Under the pieces are notes generated by a model, which searched no databases, was not told where the DNA came from, and saw nothing but the letters and a program-made list of their open reading frames with translations. Both the position numbers and the translations under genes were made by a program. Of a DNA stretch of 48,792 nt, positions 17,519-25,951 are shown one piece after another. Each line of letters begins with the position of its first letter. The first letter of the stretch is position 1. This DNA comes from CAYXWM01 sp964392115 (GTDB lineage Bacteria; Bacillota; Clostridia; Lachnospirales; WRBF01): assembly GCA_964392115.1 (NCBI GenBank), contig CAYMOU010000005.1, positions 1 through 48,792 of the forward strand, read 5' to 3'.

Positions 17519-19045
17519 TTAAGCTGTGGCCGGTTCCGGTTTTTGTTCTGTTAGGCTGTCTCTGATGTTTACAACGTCATCTTGAGTTAAGTCGTTATTG
17601 ATTGTTTCGTGGCCCAATTGACCTTCGTTGAAGAAAATCAATCTGTCGGCGATACGGGTCAGTTCGTCAAAGTCGTTGGTGAGATAAATAACGGACAGGC
17701 CTTTTTTTGTAAGTTCGTCAACAATGGCTATAATCTCTTCACGGCTTTTAATGTCTATACCCACCGTGGGTTCGTCCAGAATAAGTATTTCCGGTTGAGA
17801 ACTGAGAGCCTTACCAACAACCACTTTTTGTTGATTACCGCCGGACAGAGAGCTTAATTTATCGTAAACGGAATTCGACTTTACCTTGAGCATATCGCAG
17901 TAATGAGCGGAAATTTCCGTTTCTTTTCTCGTGTCTAAAAGCCCCAATTTCCCTTTAAGAGCAGTGTTTAGTATGGGCAGCGCTATGTTTTCTTTGATTT
18001 GAAGCATGGACACTATGCCTTCGTGGTGTCTGTCGTGGGAAATATAGGCTATTTTCTTTTTCAGTGCAACGCTGGGGTTTTTTATATCCAGTTTTTTGCC
18101 TTTTAAGTATATTTTACCGGCTGTGACCTTTTCCAGCCCGAATAATGCTCGGCATATTTCTCTTGCGCCGGAGCCGGGGAAACCTACTATGCCTAAAATT
18201 TGGCCTTTGTACAGCTTCATGGATACGTTGTTCAGCCGTTTTGAATTAATATTTTTACATTCCAAAATTAAGTCGTTTTCTATGTTTTCTTTTATTTTTT
18301 CCCTGGTGGTCAGGCTAACGTCCTCGCCTGCAATAAGGTTTGCCAGGGCTTCTTCCGTTACGCTTTCTTTTTCGTCCGTTTGGAAGGACATACCGTCACG
18401 AATTACGGTAATATCGTCGGATAGTCGTACAACTTCGTTTAAATAATGGCTTATGAAGATAAAGGCTGTGCCTTTTGCTTTCAGCTCGTTTATAAAGCCG
18501 AAAAGTTCTTCACGTTCTTTTGATGAAAGAGCGGTAGTGGGTTCGTCCAGTATAACCAGCTCGGCACCGCCGTACATGGCACGGACTATGTTTACCTTAC
18601 GCATATCCACCGGGCTAAGAGTTTTTACCTTTGCTCCGGGGTCTACGTGTAGCCCGTAGGAGTCCAGTTCGTCTTGGGCCATTTGGTGCATTTTTTTCCA
18701 ATCCACCAGATTGTGTTTGTTTTTAGGCCATAGACCCATGAAAATATTTTCTGCTACGGTTAATTCGGGAATAACGCTGGCGTGTTGGGTAACCATACGT
18801 ATGCCCATTTCTTGTCTTTTAAATACGGATTCGTTTTTCAGAACCTTGCCCTTATAAATTACTTCGCCGTTATCTTGAGGAAAAATGCCGGCGATAATAT
18901 TAACCACCGTGGACTTTCCCGCACCGTTTCTGCCCAACAAGGAATGTATGGTGCCTTTACGTATAACAAGACCGGCGTTTTTTAAGGCTTGAGTGGCCCC
19001 GAATCTTTTGCTGATATTATTAACCTCCAACAAAACATCGTTCAT
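17519..19045 (-). CDS. Sugar ABC transporter ATPase, tandem domain (RbsA/MglA class)
   Basis: A cytosolic protein of 508 residues with two fused ABC domains. The first has Walker A GRNGAGKST, the signature-region LSPVDMRKVNIVRAM and Walker B LVILDEPTTAL. The second has a degenerate Walker A (GFPGSGARE), as is normal for this class, with LSGGNQQKVVVGKAL and LILDEPTVGID. The frame is open from 19117, but GGGGTG before the ATG at 19045 and the MNDVLLEVNNI start fit the family. It sits between the main binding protein and permease genes, each gap holding a family A hairpin, so this is one transporter operon with possible segment-specific mRNA control. Confidence 0.93.
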   Translation of the reverse strand: MNDVLLEVNNISKRFGATQALKNAGLVIRKGTIHSLLGRNGAGKSTVVNIIAGIFPQDNGEVIYKGKVLKNESVFKRQEMGIRMVTQHASVIPELTVAENIFMGLWPKNKHNLVDWKKMHQMAQDELDSYGLHVDPGAKVKTLSPVDMRKVNIVRAMYGGAELVILDEPTTALSSKEREELFGFINELKAKGTAFIFISHYLNEVVRLSDDITVIRDGMSFQTDEKESVTEEALANLIAGEDVSLTTREKIKENIENDLILECKNINSKRLNNVSMKLYKGQILGIVGFPGSGAREICRALFGLEKVTAGKIYLKGKKLDIKNPSVALKKKIAYISHDRHHEGIVSMLQIKENIALPILNTALKGKLGLLDTRKETEISAHYCDMLKVKSNSVYDKLSSLSGGNQQKVVVGKALSSQPEILILDEPTVGIDIKSREEIIAIVDELTKKGLSVIYLTNDFDELTRIADRLIFFNEGQLGHETINNDLTQDDVVNIRDSLTEQKPEPATA

Positions 19046-19077
19046 TACATCACCCCTAAAGAGACTTAAAAAGAAGA

Positions 19078-19140
19078 AAACCTTGAGTGAAACTTTTTCT
19101 GAAAAAAGCGCCCTCAAACTCCCTTCAAAAAGACTTTAAC
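19078..19140 (-). repeat. Family A copy 6, partly decayed
   Basis: On the minus strand the AAAGTCTTTTTGAAGGGAG start is kept, but the stem (TTGAGGGCGCTTTTTT / AGAAAAAGTTTCACTCAA) has several mismatches. It lies between the main binding protein and ATPase genes, downstream of the hairpin at 19211. Confidence 0.75.
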
Positions 19141-19204
19141 TTTGTTATTTAAAACTTTATGTACTTGTTGATTATTTTTTTGTGCTGCAATTATATATCC
19201 GCTA

Positions 19205-19251
19205 AATAAAGTCATTGCCCTTTTACCTTTACAGGGAAATCGGGCAATGAC
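19205..19251 (-). terminator. Hairpin after the main binding protein, probable attenuator
   Basis: GTCATTGCCC (19251-19242 on the minus strand) pairs perfectly with GGGCAATGAC (19220-19211), with a 21-base loop, followed by TTTATTT. It follows the binding protein gene by about 50 bases. A partial terminator here would make much more binding protein than transporter, as is usual for such operons. Read-through is inferred because the genes downstream have no obvious promoter. Confidence 0.65.
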
Positions 19252-19304
19252 GGTTATGCATTACTCATTGGTGTCAACACAGAATAAGCTTAATGCACAG
19301 ATTT

Positions 19305-20462
19305 TTAGTTGTATACAAGACCCAATTCTTCTACAGCGATAGTACCCCAATGTCTCTTGTCTTCAACGTTGGATTTATTCATTACGTATGGAGGAACTAC
19401 AACGTAAGCGCCGGAGTCGTTGGTGGTGAATTGAGCTTTTTGCCAGTAGTAGTTGCTGTTTTCATAAGTTCCGGTTGTGGGAACTTTTTCGCCGTTAAGG
19501 GTGTATTTTTCGATTAATTCGATAGCGATAGGACCGTAGGACAAAGCGTCTTGAACGATGGCAGCATCGAAGTAACCTTCTTTGATGTTGTCAACCGCAA
19601 CAGGTTCGCCGTCGATGGTAACGAAGATAACGTGACCTTCTTCACCGACTTTTTTCCACATATTAGCAAGTTTTAAAGCCTCGATAAGTCCACGTCCGGG
19701 TGAATCGGAAGGACAGTGAACGGCGTCAACTGTTTTGTGTTGAAGAATGGCGTTTGTAAGGCCTTCTTGAGTTTTGGTCATATCACCTTCGCCGGGAACG
19801 GCTACATAGTTGATTGCGGGATATTTAGCCATAACTTCTTCGAAGCCTTCTTTACGAAGCATCCAAGCTTGGCTGGTCATAGCGCCGTAAGCGTTAACAA
19901 CAGTACCTTTTTCGCTGCCGTATTTTTCTTTAAGACGAGCAACTATTTCTTCCGCTGCCATAACGCCTGCTTGTTTGTTGTCGAAAGCAACGGTTACAAC
20001 TACGTTGCCGCCTGCAAGAGGAGTATCAACGATGGCTACGGGAATGTCTTTGTTCATAGCTTGAGCTACTACGTCAACCATGGAAGCCGAGTCTACAGGG
20101 TTGGCTAAAATAGCTGTGGGAGTTTTAGAGATAAAGTTGTTAAATTGGTCGGTTTGTTTTGCGGAGTCTTGGTTTGCAACAGAACCTTCAAATGTGTAGC
20201 CTTTGGCTTCTGCTGCGTATCTTATGCTTTCATGAAGTGCAGTATGGAAATAATGGTCAAGGGTCTTACCTGCGTATGCGATAACTCCTTTGCTTCCGCC
20301 GGTATCTGCGCCCGGTTGGGTTCCTGCGTCAGGTTGGGTATCACCGTTTTGAGCCGCTTGGGTAGGTGACGGAGAAGCTGAAGCTGCGGGAGTTCCGCCG
20401 CAACCGGCCAATACGCTGATTAAAGCTACGCCGGCTACCAATGATAATAATTTCTTTTTCAC
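19305..20462 (-). CDS. Sugar ABC transporter substrate-binding lipoprotein (RbsB class)
   Basis: A 385-residue extracytoplasmic solute receptor anchored by lipid. The signal peptide ends in the lipobox VLAGC (Cys near 21), followed by a low-complexity linker rich in Ala, Ser, Pro, Thr and Gln up to about residue 57, then the two-lobed type I sugar-binding fold starting GVIAYAGKTLDHYF. Conserved segments include ILANPVDSASM, AIVDTPL, VAFDNKQAGVMAAEE, VTIDGEP and AAIVQDALSYG. The GTG start at 20462 has AGGAGG eight bases upstream. It heads the transporter operon and has a full paralogue at 15119-16201. RbsB-class receptors bind pentoses, hexoses, polyols or autoinducers; the ligand here is unknown. 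Confidence 0.93.
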   Translation of the reverse strand: MKKKLLSLVAGVALISVLAGCGGTPAASASPSPTQAAQNGDTQPDAGTQPGADTGGSKGVIAYAGKTLDHYFHTALHESIRYAAEAKGYTFEGSVANQDSAKQTDQFNNFISKTPTAILANPVDSASMVDVVAQAMNKDIPVAIVDTPLAGGNVVVTVAFDNKQAGVMAAEEIVARLKEKYGSEKGTVVNAYGAMTSQAWMLRKEGFEEVMAKYPAINYVAVPGEGDMTKTQEGLTNAILQHKTVDAVHCPSDSPGRGLIEALKLANMWKKVGEEGHVIFVTIDGEPVAVDNIKEGYFDAAIVQDALSYGPIAIELIEKYTLNGEKVPTTGTYENSNYYWQKAQFTTNDSGAYVVVPPYVMNKSNVEDKRHWGTIAVEELGLVYN

Positions 20463-20600
20463 ACTATCTTCCTCCTATTGTGTTAATGCTTGTGGCCGAA
20501 GATTTTATGGTGCATTTCGGCTTGGTTTCGGGTTTTCGTTGTCTCTCGGGGAAACAGCAGGTTAGTCCCTTAAAGAACAACCCTTATTCGGATAAAATTA

Positions 20601-20648
20601 TGTATAATTTCCCCAAAAGTACTACAAAGAAATAATACCGGTTACCGG
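20601..20648 (-). promoter_or_regulatory. Possible promoter region of the sugar/polyol operon
   Basis: On the minus strand TATACA (20606-20601) lies 15 bases after TTGTAG (20627-20622), a weak pair such as an activator-dependent promoter might have. Just upstream is the inverted repeat CCGGT-A-ACCGG (20638-20648). The gap of 470 bases between the binding protein and antiporter genes also holds the antiporter terminator and no convincing gene. Confidence 0.3.
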
Positions 20649-20699
20649 GTCTTAAGGGTATCCGGCAAAACTCTTATTTTATATGACAATTCTGCGCAA

Positions 20700-20741
20700 A
20701 TAAAAAAACGACCTACGAATAATTACCTTCAAAAGTCGTTT
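20700..20741 (-). terminator. Terminator of the antiporter gene
   Basis: On the minus strand AAACGAC (20741-20735) pairs with GTCGTTT (20712-20706), followed by a T-run. It lies about 190 bases after the antiporter stop. The loop is about 22 bases, so it is moderate in strength. Confidence 0.6.
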
Positions 20742-20932
20742 GTATAAAAAAAATATATTGAATTTACAGTGAATTTTGCCTATCAACAATAAAAACTAAT
20801 AATCACGCATAAAAAATAGAATTCTCAACTGTACATTTTGTATAATCATCGACAATCTAACATTAACAGGAAAACACCCCTATTAATGAGAGTTACAAAT
20901 GCCCAACAATTTTCCTGCAAATTTGTAATAAT

Positions 20933-22546
20933 TTACATTGTTGAGTATAGCACCAGCACATCATCCTTTAAAATGCTTACATTTCCGTTGGGAATAACGG
21001 TTTTTCCGTTGCGGATTATCATTAGGATTAAGGTATCCTTAGAGGTTGCTATGCGTGAAATGCTCTTGTTACACCATTTATGGTCCTCGTCTATGGTTAT
21101 TTCACTTAGGTGGATGTAGCTGTCGTCGTGGTAGCCGGCGGCGCTTAGGATTACTTTGTCGCCCTCCAGAATTTCGGTGTCACCTTTGGGTACCACTATA
21201 TCATTGCCTCTTTGTATCATGGCAAGCAGGGTTTCCGGCGGGAGAACTATGTCCTTTATGCATTGATTAAGCCAAGGATGGGTATTGTTTATACTTAAAC
21301 TGATGAATTGCACCTCATGCTCCATGCTGTAGTCGTTAAAGGTTTTAAGGACGTTTCCGTGTTCGTCTATCATTTTCAATTTCTTTGCCACAAAGGGCAA
21401 CAGTGAGCCTTGGAAGGCTATGGAAAACAATACCACGCAAAACACTATGTGGAAAACGTCGTCTTTGGTATACGCATCGCTTACATTTACCATAACCGCA
21501 AAAACTATGGAAGCCGCACCACGTAAACCGGTCCAAGAAACCAAGGCTTGTTGGTTGAATTTTGACTTAAAGGGCGTTAGTATAAGCCCCACAACCAAGG
21601 GTCTGGCGGCGAATGTTAGGAAAAGAGCGATTAAAGCCGCAGGAATCAATATTTTGGGCATTTGAGAGGGCAGAGCCAAAAGCCCAAGCAGGAAGAAAAT
21701 AAGCATCTGCATAAGGCCGGTGAAGCCGTCGAAAAAATGTACCAGAGAGCGTTTATCTTTCATTTTGCTGTTGCCCAAAATAATACCTACTATATATGTA
21801 CTCAAAAAACCGTTACCTTGTAACAGTTCCGGAACGGCGTAGGCGAACAGGGCTATGGCGAAAACGAAAACGGCATTAAAACCGGGTATTTCGAATTTAA
21901 AGCTTTTCAAGAATCTTAGGGCGGCAAAGGCTATAAGGAAGCCAAAAGCTACTCCGTAGACTACTTGGGTAAAAATCAGCCAACCTACCGAACCGGTATG
22001 GGATTGACTGCTCATAATCGAAAGGATAATAACGGTTAGCATATAGGCAAAGGGGTCGTTGCTGCCGCTTTCTACCTCCAGCATGGAGGCTGTGCCATAT
22101 TTTAGGTTGAGTTTTTTTGAACGGAGAATCGAGAAAACAGACGCCGCATCGGTAGAGCTTAAAACCGAGCCTATAAGCAAACTCTCCAAAAGGTCAAACT
22201 TCAACACAAAATGGCAGAACAGCCCCGTCAAACCGGCAGTGAGAATAACGCCCACCGAGGACAGCAGAGCCGCTTTCAGTGCTACAGGTTTTGCCTCCTG
22301 CCATTTTGTGCCGAAGCCGCCGTAAAACATAATAAATACCAGCGAAAAAAGGCATATGTTTTCTGCGAAAACCAAGTCAGTCAATCGTAATTTATAAATT
22401 CCGTCCGTGCCAAAAAGCATACCCAAGCCTATAAACGCAAACAGCATGGGCATACCCATTTTATCGGATATTCTTTTGCATAATATACAGGCTACAATAA
22501 TAACCGCACCGACCAACAACATAGCCGCCATGTCCGCATCACTCAT
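20933..22546 (-). CDS. Cation/proton antiporter (CPA1, NhaP2/CvrA-like) with RCK C-terminal domains
   Basis: A 537-residue membrane protein exchanging K+ or Na+ for protons. About 12 membrane segments cover residues 1-390, with the conserved ion-site motif VLSSTDAASVFSIL in the fifth or sixth segment, followed by EVESGSNDP, and WTGLRGAASIVFAV later, as in K+/H+ antiporters. The last 130 residues are soluble and contain two copies of a TrkA-C-like fold (PPETLLAMIQRGNDIVVPKG and SKDTLILMIIRNGKTVIPNG), which in relatives bind nucleotides or c-di-AMP and gate transport. The start at 22546 has no clear ribosome site, so an ATG a few codons on may be used. It is not obviously linked to its neighbours. 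Confidence 0.88.
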   Translation of the reverse strand: MSDADMAAMLLVGAVIIVACILCKRISDKMGMPMLFAFIGLGMLFGTDGIYKLRLTDLVFAENICLFSLVFIMFYGGFGTKWQEAKPVALKAALLSSVGVILTAGLTGLFCHFVLKFDLLESLLIGSVLSSTDAASVFSILRSKKLNLKYGTASMLEVESGSNDPFAYMLTVIILSIMSSQSHTGSVGWLIFTQVVYGVAFGFLIAFAALRFLKSFKFEIPGFNAVFVFAIALFAYAVPELLQGNGFLSTYIVGIILGNSKMKDKRSLVHFFDGFTGLMQMLIFFLLGLLALPSQMPKILIPAALIALFLTFAARPLVVGLILTPFKSKFNQQALVSWTGLRGAASIVFAVMVNVSDAYTKDDVFHIVFCVVLFSIAFQGSLLPFVAKKLKMIDEHGNVLKTFNDYSMEHEVQFISLSINNTHPWLNQCIKDIVLPPETLLAMIQRGNDIVVPKGDTEILEGDKVILSAAGYHDDSYIHLSEITIDEDHKWCNKSISRIATSKDTLILMIIRNGKTVIPNGNVSILKDDVLVLYSTM

Positions 22547-22563
22547 TTCGGGTAGGGATTCAA

Positions 22564-22796
22564 AACCTTGAGGGAGAAAGCCTTTCTTTATACGGCGAAA
22601 AAAGGGTTATCCCTCATACTAACTCCAATTAATACTAATTCCATTTAAAACAATAGATAAAAATTTGTAATTTAGACAAAGATTCAAGGATAATTTGCAA
22701 ATTTTTATCCTTCATTAAATATGGAATTAGTATAACAGTAGATATAACCGGAATTAGTCATAAACTCCCTTTTTCAAAAAAAGCCGATATTAATTA
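22564..22796 (-). repeat. Intercistronic hairpin element, family B copy 2, with long palindrome
   Basis: The outer parts match family B copy 1 (AATATCGGCTTTTTTTG at one end, GAGGGAGAAAGCC ... GGTTTTG at the other). In the middle, copy 1 has only a short palindrome; here TACTAATTCCAT (22633-22644) and ATGGAATTAGTA (22721-22732) are separated and enclose a second perfect pair, GATAAAAATTTG (22656-22667) and CAAATTTTTATC (22698-22709), with the same centre. The whole is a 100-base foldback. It lies between scpB and the antiporter gene. Confidence 0.75.
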
Positions 22797-22811
22797 TTCA
22801 AGGAAAAAGTT

Positions 22812-22862
22812 ATAGGGTCGGGGTTCCGGGACCACCGTTGTCCAATCACCGAAAACCTACAA
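22812..22862 (+). repeat. Family C intergenic repeat, copy 2
   Basis: TATAGGGTCGGGG, a variable stretch, then CAATCACCGAAAACCTACAA, aligning with the minus strand of 5735-5802. It lies just after scpB, next to family B copy 2. Confidence 0.55.
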
Positions 22863-22874
22863 AAATTGATTCGC

Positions 22875-23423
22875 TTACACATTTTCCGTAGGAGGATCCG
22901 TCAATTTCTCCGGTAACTTAGGCAAATCCTCGGGCGTGGTAAATCCGAAAAATTTCAAAAAATTATCCGTAGTACCGAAAAGTATAGGTCTGCCGGCTAT
23001 TTCAAGCCTGCCTTTCTCGGTAACCAGTTCGTATTCTATAAGCTTATTAACAGCGTGGTCTGCGTTAACCCCACGGATTTCTTCAATTTGGGTCTTGGTG
23101 ATGGGTTGTTTGTAGGCTATGATGGCGAGGGTTTCTAGCAGAGTTTGGGTCAAGTGTTTTTTGTTGGATTTTTCAAAGGCTTTTTGTATGTATAGAAAAT
23201 TTTCGGGTGCCGAACACATTTGGAAGGCGTCGTTTACTTCGATAATTCGGATTCCACGGTTTTGGGCCTTGTATTTTTCGGACATGGCTGTTATGCAGTC
23301 CCTTACCGTGGTCGGTTTTTCTTCCAAAATTTCGGCGAACTTTGCCAGGGGAACAAGCTCTCCCGTGACAAACAGCACGGATTCTATAATTGATTCCATC
23401 AGAGATATTTCCATAGGATTCAT
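22875..23423 (-). CDS. scpB: Segregation and condensation protein B
   Basis: A winged-helix kleisin-partner protein of 182 residues that with ScpA and Smc forms the bacterial condensin complex on the nucleoid. The N-terminal winged helix (MESIIESVLFVTGELVPLAKF) and the characteristic LLETLAIIAYKQPITKTQIEEIRGVNADHAV stretch, here named in part (ETLAIIAYKQPIT), are clear. Its ATG overlaps the scpA stop as ATGA, so translation is coupled. Length and order (scpA-scpB) are standard for Firmicutes. A nearby alternative start (ATG three codons on) cannot be excluded. Confidence 0.95.
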   Translation of the reverse strand: MNPMEISLMESIIESVLFVTGELVPLAKFAEILEEKPTTVRDCITAMSEKYKAQNRGIRIIEVNDAFQMCSAPENFLYIQKAFEKSNKKHLTQTLLETLAIIAYKQPITKTQIEEIRGVNADHAVNKLIEYELVTEKGRLEIAGRPILFGTTDNFLKFFGFTTPEDLPKLPEKLTDPPTENV

Positions 23424-24175
23424 ACCTTTTTGATAAGAATTTCACCGAAAATACCCTCTTGGGTTATGGTGACGTGTTTGGATTTTATAAGCTCCAGCAG
23501 TGCCAAAAAGGTCACTACCTTTTCCATCCTGTGGGAGTCGGGGTTGAAAATTTCCGTAAATTTTACGGAAGGGTTTAAAGTAAGCAACTTTGAGATATAT
23601 TCGATTTTGTTGGAAACCTTGTAAGTATCCAACGCCACCGAATTAAACCCGGAACGTACCTTGTCTGTTTTTAATTCTCGGCGGTTAAGTAAGTCCAGAA
23701 ACAGGTCGTATAATTTATCTACGGTAACCTCCGCAAGAACGTCCTCTATTTTCGGGGTAGAGCTGAACTTTTTCGCCAAGTCCGGTTCCGGTTCACGAAA
23801 TACAAAATATTGGTGAAGCTGATAGTTTTCCTTTAAAACCTCCGAAATTTCTTTGAAGGTTTTGTATTCAACAAGTTTTTGCACCAGTTCCGCCCGAGGG
23901 TCGTCGGATTCTTCGGTTTTATTTTGAATTTTAGGCAACAGCATTTTGGATTTTATCTCGATAAGAGTTGCCGCCATAACCATAAACTTGCTTAAATCCT
24001 CCATTTGGTTTTGGGTTATATTGCCCAAATAATCTAAGTATTGGTCGGTTAGCTGTGCTATGGGAATATGGTATATGTCGATTTCATGTTTTTCTATCAA
24101 ATGAAACAAAAGGTCAAAAGGGCCTTCAAAGACGTCCAATTTTACCTTTACAGAATTTTCGGGTGCCTGTTGCAT
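23420..24175 (-). CDS. scpA: Segregation and condensation protein A (kleisin)
   Basis: The 251-residue kleisin subunit of the Smc-ScpAB condensin, bridging Smc heads. The N-terminal FEGPFDLLFHLIEKHEIDI motif, followed by IPIAQLTDQYLDYL and ASTLIEIKSKMLLP-like text (MAATLIEIKSKMLLP), is diagnostic. The C-terminal winged helix holds VVTFLALLELIKSKHVTITQ. GGGGGC precedes the ATG. It lies between a site-2-protease-like gene and scpB and overlaps scpB by four bases, the usual clostridial arrangement. Confidence 0.95.
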   Translation of the reverse strand: MQQAPENSVKVKLDVFEGPFDLLFHLIEKHEIDIYHIPIAQLTDQYLDYLGNITQNQMEDLSKFMVMAATLIEIKSKMLLPKIQNKTEESDDPRAELVQKLVEYKTFKEISEVLKENYQLHQYFVFREPEPDLAKKFSSTPKIEDVLAEVTVDKLYDLFLDLLNRRELKTDKVRSGFNSVALDTYKVSNKIEYISKLLTLNPSVKFTEIFNPDSHRMEKVVTFLALLELIKSKHVTITQEGIFGEILIKKV

Positions 24176-24224
24176 AAGTTGCCCCCTTATTCGCCGGTTG
24201 GGCGGTTTTTAAAATTAAATACTA

Positions 24225-24848
24225 TTAAGCCACGTTTAAAAGTCTCATTAACAGAAACTTAATAGGGCCTAAAACCGAGCTGATAACACCGAAAAACAGG
24301 GCAAAAAGGAATACGATTTGCAGTATTTTTTCGGAATAAGACATCTTCAGGCTTGCGTTTGGCGAAATATAAACGCTCAAGATTTTTGCACCATCAAAAG
24401 GATATACCGGTATTAAATTAATCAAAGCAAAGGAAATATTGGCGGACACACAAGCGTAAAAAAATTCACCCGCATAAATCAAAAACATAAAAATAGGGCT
24501 ATCGGGAACGATTGCAAAGCCTATGGTATGAAACGCCAAGGCAAAGCTTACAGCCAACAGCAGGTTAAAAACCGGCGGTAAGACATAAGTAAGCAAGGTG
24601 CCTTTTTTTCTGTCTTTATAATAGGTTGCAGATGTTTGAACAGGATTAGCCCAGCCGTAGCCGTACGCTATCATGAAAATAAAGCCTATGGCATCAAGGT
24701 GTTTTAAGGGATTAAGTGAAAGTCTGCCGTTTTTTTTCGGCATAGTGTCACCCAAAATCGTACTTGTAAGGGCTTTGACAAACTCGTGAGCGGTAATGGC
24801 AATGGCTATGGCCAGAGCGTTGAATAAAATAGCAGTAAAAGGCGCCAT
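24225..24848 (-). CDS. M50 (site-2 protease) family membrane protein with altered zinc motif
   Basis: A membrane protein of 207 residues with four to six predicted segments, of the small YwhC-type M50 group often found next to scpAB. The family motif HExxH appears as HEFVK (residues 21-25 in ITAHEFVKAL): the second zinc-binding histidine is a lysine. The glycine-rich RLSLNPLKHLDAIGFI, the YGWANPVQ segment and the third ligand region NLIPVYPFDGAKI (Asp near 152) are retained. It may therefore be an inactive scaffold or use another ligand. The frame opens at 24887, but GGAGGT lies five bases before the ATG at 24848. It seems to belong to the rluB-scpA-scpB operon. Confidence 0.82.
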   Translation of the reverse strand: MAPFTAILFNALAIAIAITAHEFVKALTSTILGDTMPKKNGRLSLNPLKHLDAIGFIFMIAYGYGWANPVQTSATYYKDRKKGTLLTYVLPPVFNLLLAVSFALAFHTIGFAIVPDSPIFMFLIYAGEFFYACVSANISFALINLIPVYPFDGAKILSVYISPNASLKMSYSEKILQIVFLFALFFGVISSVLGPIKFLLMRLLNVA

Positions 24849-24951
24849 TTTTACCTCCGTATCAGATAAATAAAAAGTTTTCCTCATAACAATTCACGAA
24901 AAGCTAATTGTTATGATTTATCGTTACAAATGAAAATAAATTTATTCTTTT

Positions 24952-24993
24952 TGTAGCTTGGGAGCAAACTCCATTTAAAAAGAATTTAATAAG
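24952..24993 (-). repeat. Degenerate family A copy
   Basis: On the plus strand GTAGCTTGGGAGCAAACTCC is followed by ATTTAAAAAGAATTTAATAAG, aligning with the short copy at 13053. It lies between rluB and the M50 gene, in the usual orientation for minus-strand transcription. Confidence 0.5.
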
Positions 24994-25032
24994 AAAAACA
25001 TACTGTCTATTACATTTGAAAAAAAGGATAAT

Positions 25033-25746
25033 TTATAAGGATTTTAAATAATTTATTTCACTTTGGGTTAAAAGCCTGTATTTGCCGGGTTTTAAGTCGC
25101 CTAATTCCAGCTTACCAACGGCAACACGTTTTAGGTTCATTACGGGATGTTTTATGGCTTGGCACATTTTTCTTACTTGGCGGTTTTTGCCTTCGGTAAT
25201 GGTAATACGTGCCTGAACCTTTGCTTTGTCTTTGACTAAAACCTGTATTTTTGCCGGTGCTGTGCGATAGCCTTCTATCAAAACACCTTGGCGGAATTTT
25301 TCAAGGCTTTCATTATTAGGTATGCCGGCAAGCCAAGCATCGTAAACCTTGGGAATTTGGTGCTTCGGATGAGTCAGTTTATAGGTAAGTTCGCCGTCGT
25401 CGGTCAGTAAAAGCAGACCGGAGGTATCATAATCCAAACGCCCTACCGGAACAAGCCTGCTTTTTATGCCCTTTAAAAAGTCCATAACGGTGGGTCTGTC
25501 AAACTGGTCTTTTACGGTGGTAATATATCCTCTGGGTTTATGCAGCATAACGTATGTATAGTTGTTAATTTGCCCCAGCACCTTGCCGTCCAAAGCCACT
25601 ACGTCTTTTTTTTCGTCTATTTTAAACCCCAACTCCGTTACCGGTTGAGAATTAACGGTTACACGACCCGATAAAATGATTTCTTCCGCTTTTCTCCGTG
25701 AAGCCACTCCTGCGGAAGCCATAAATTTCTGTAATCTGATTAGCAT
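25033..25746 (-). CDS. rluB: Pseudouridine synthase, RluB/RsuA family
   Basis: Converts a uridine of ribosomal RNA, most likely in 23S rRNA helix 89-93, to pseudouridine. The 237 residues comprise an S4 RNA-binding domain (about 2-60, RLQKFMASAGVASRRKAEEI) and the catalytic domain with the nucleophilic Asp near 105 in VGRLDYDTSGLLLLT. Other family marks are LHKPRGYITTVKD and EGKNRQVRKM. RsuA-type proteins share these motifs, so the exact site is uncertain. It heads the M50-scpA-scpB run, as rluB and scpAB are neighbours in other Firmicutes. Confidence 0.9.
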   Translation of the reverse strand: MLIRLQKFMASAGVASRRKAEEIILSGRVTVNSQPVTELGFKIDEKKDVVALDGKVLGQINNYTYVMLHKPRGYITTVKDQFDRPTVMDFLKGIKSRLVPVGRLDYDTSGLLLLTDDGELTYKLTHPKHQIPKVYDAWLAGIPNNESLEKFRQGVLIEGYRTAPAKIQVLVKDKAKVQARITITEGKNRQVRKMCQAIKHPVMNLKRVAVGKLELGDLKPGKYRLLTQSEINYLKSL

Positions 25747-25951
25747 TAGTCACCTGTTTTCGCTTTAATACTGCCTTTGCCCGGAATTTTAGAAGCAATC
25801 CGGTGCAGCTGTTAACTTACGCAATAATACCATGCTTTGGCGATTTTTTCAATAATATTTTATTAATAAGGAAAGGAAAAGGGTTAAATAGGCAAAAGTA
25901 AGAAAATAAGTTTTGGTTTTATAATATAACCGGTTTTCCTGCTAAAAATTA

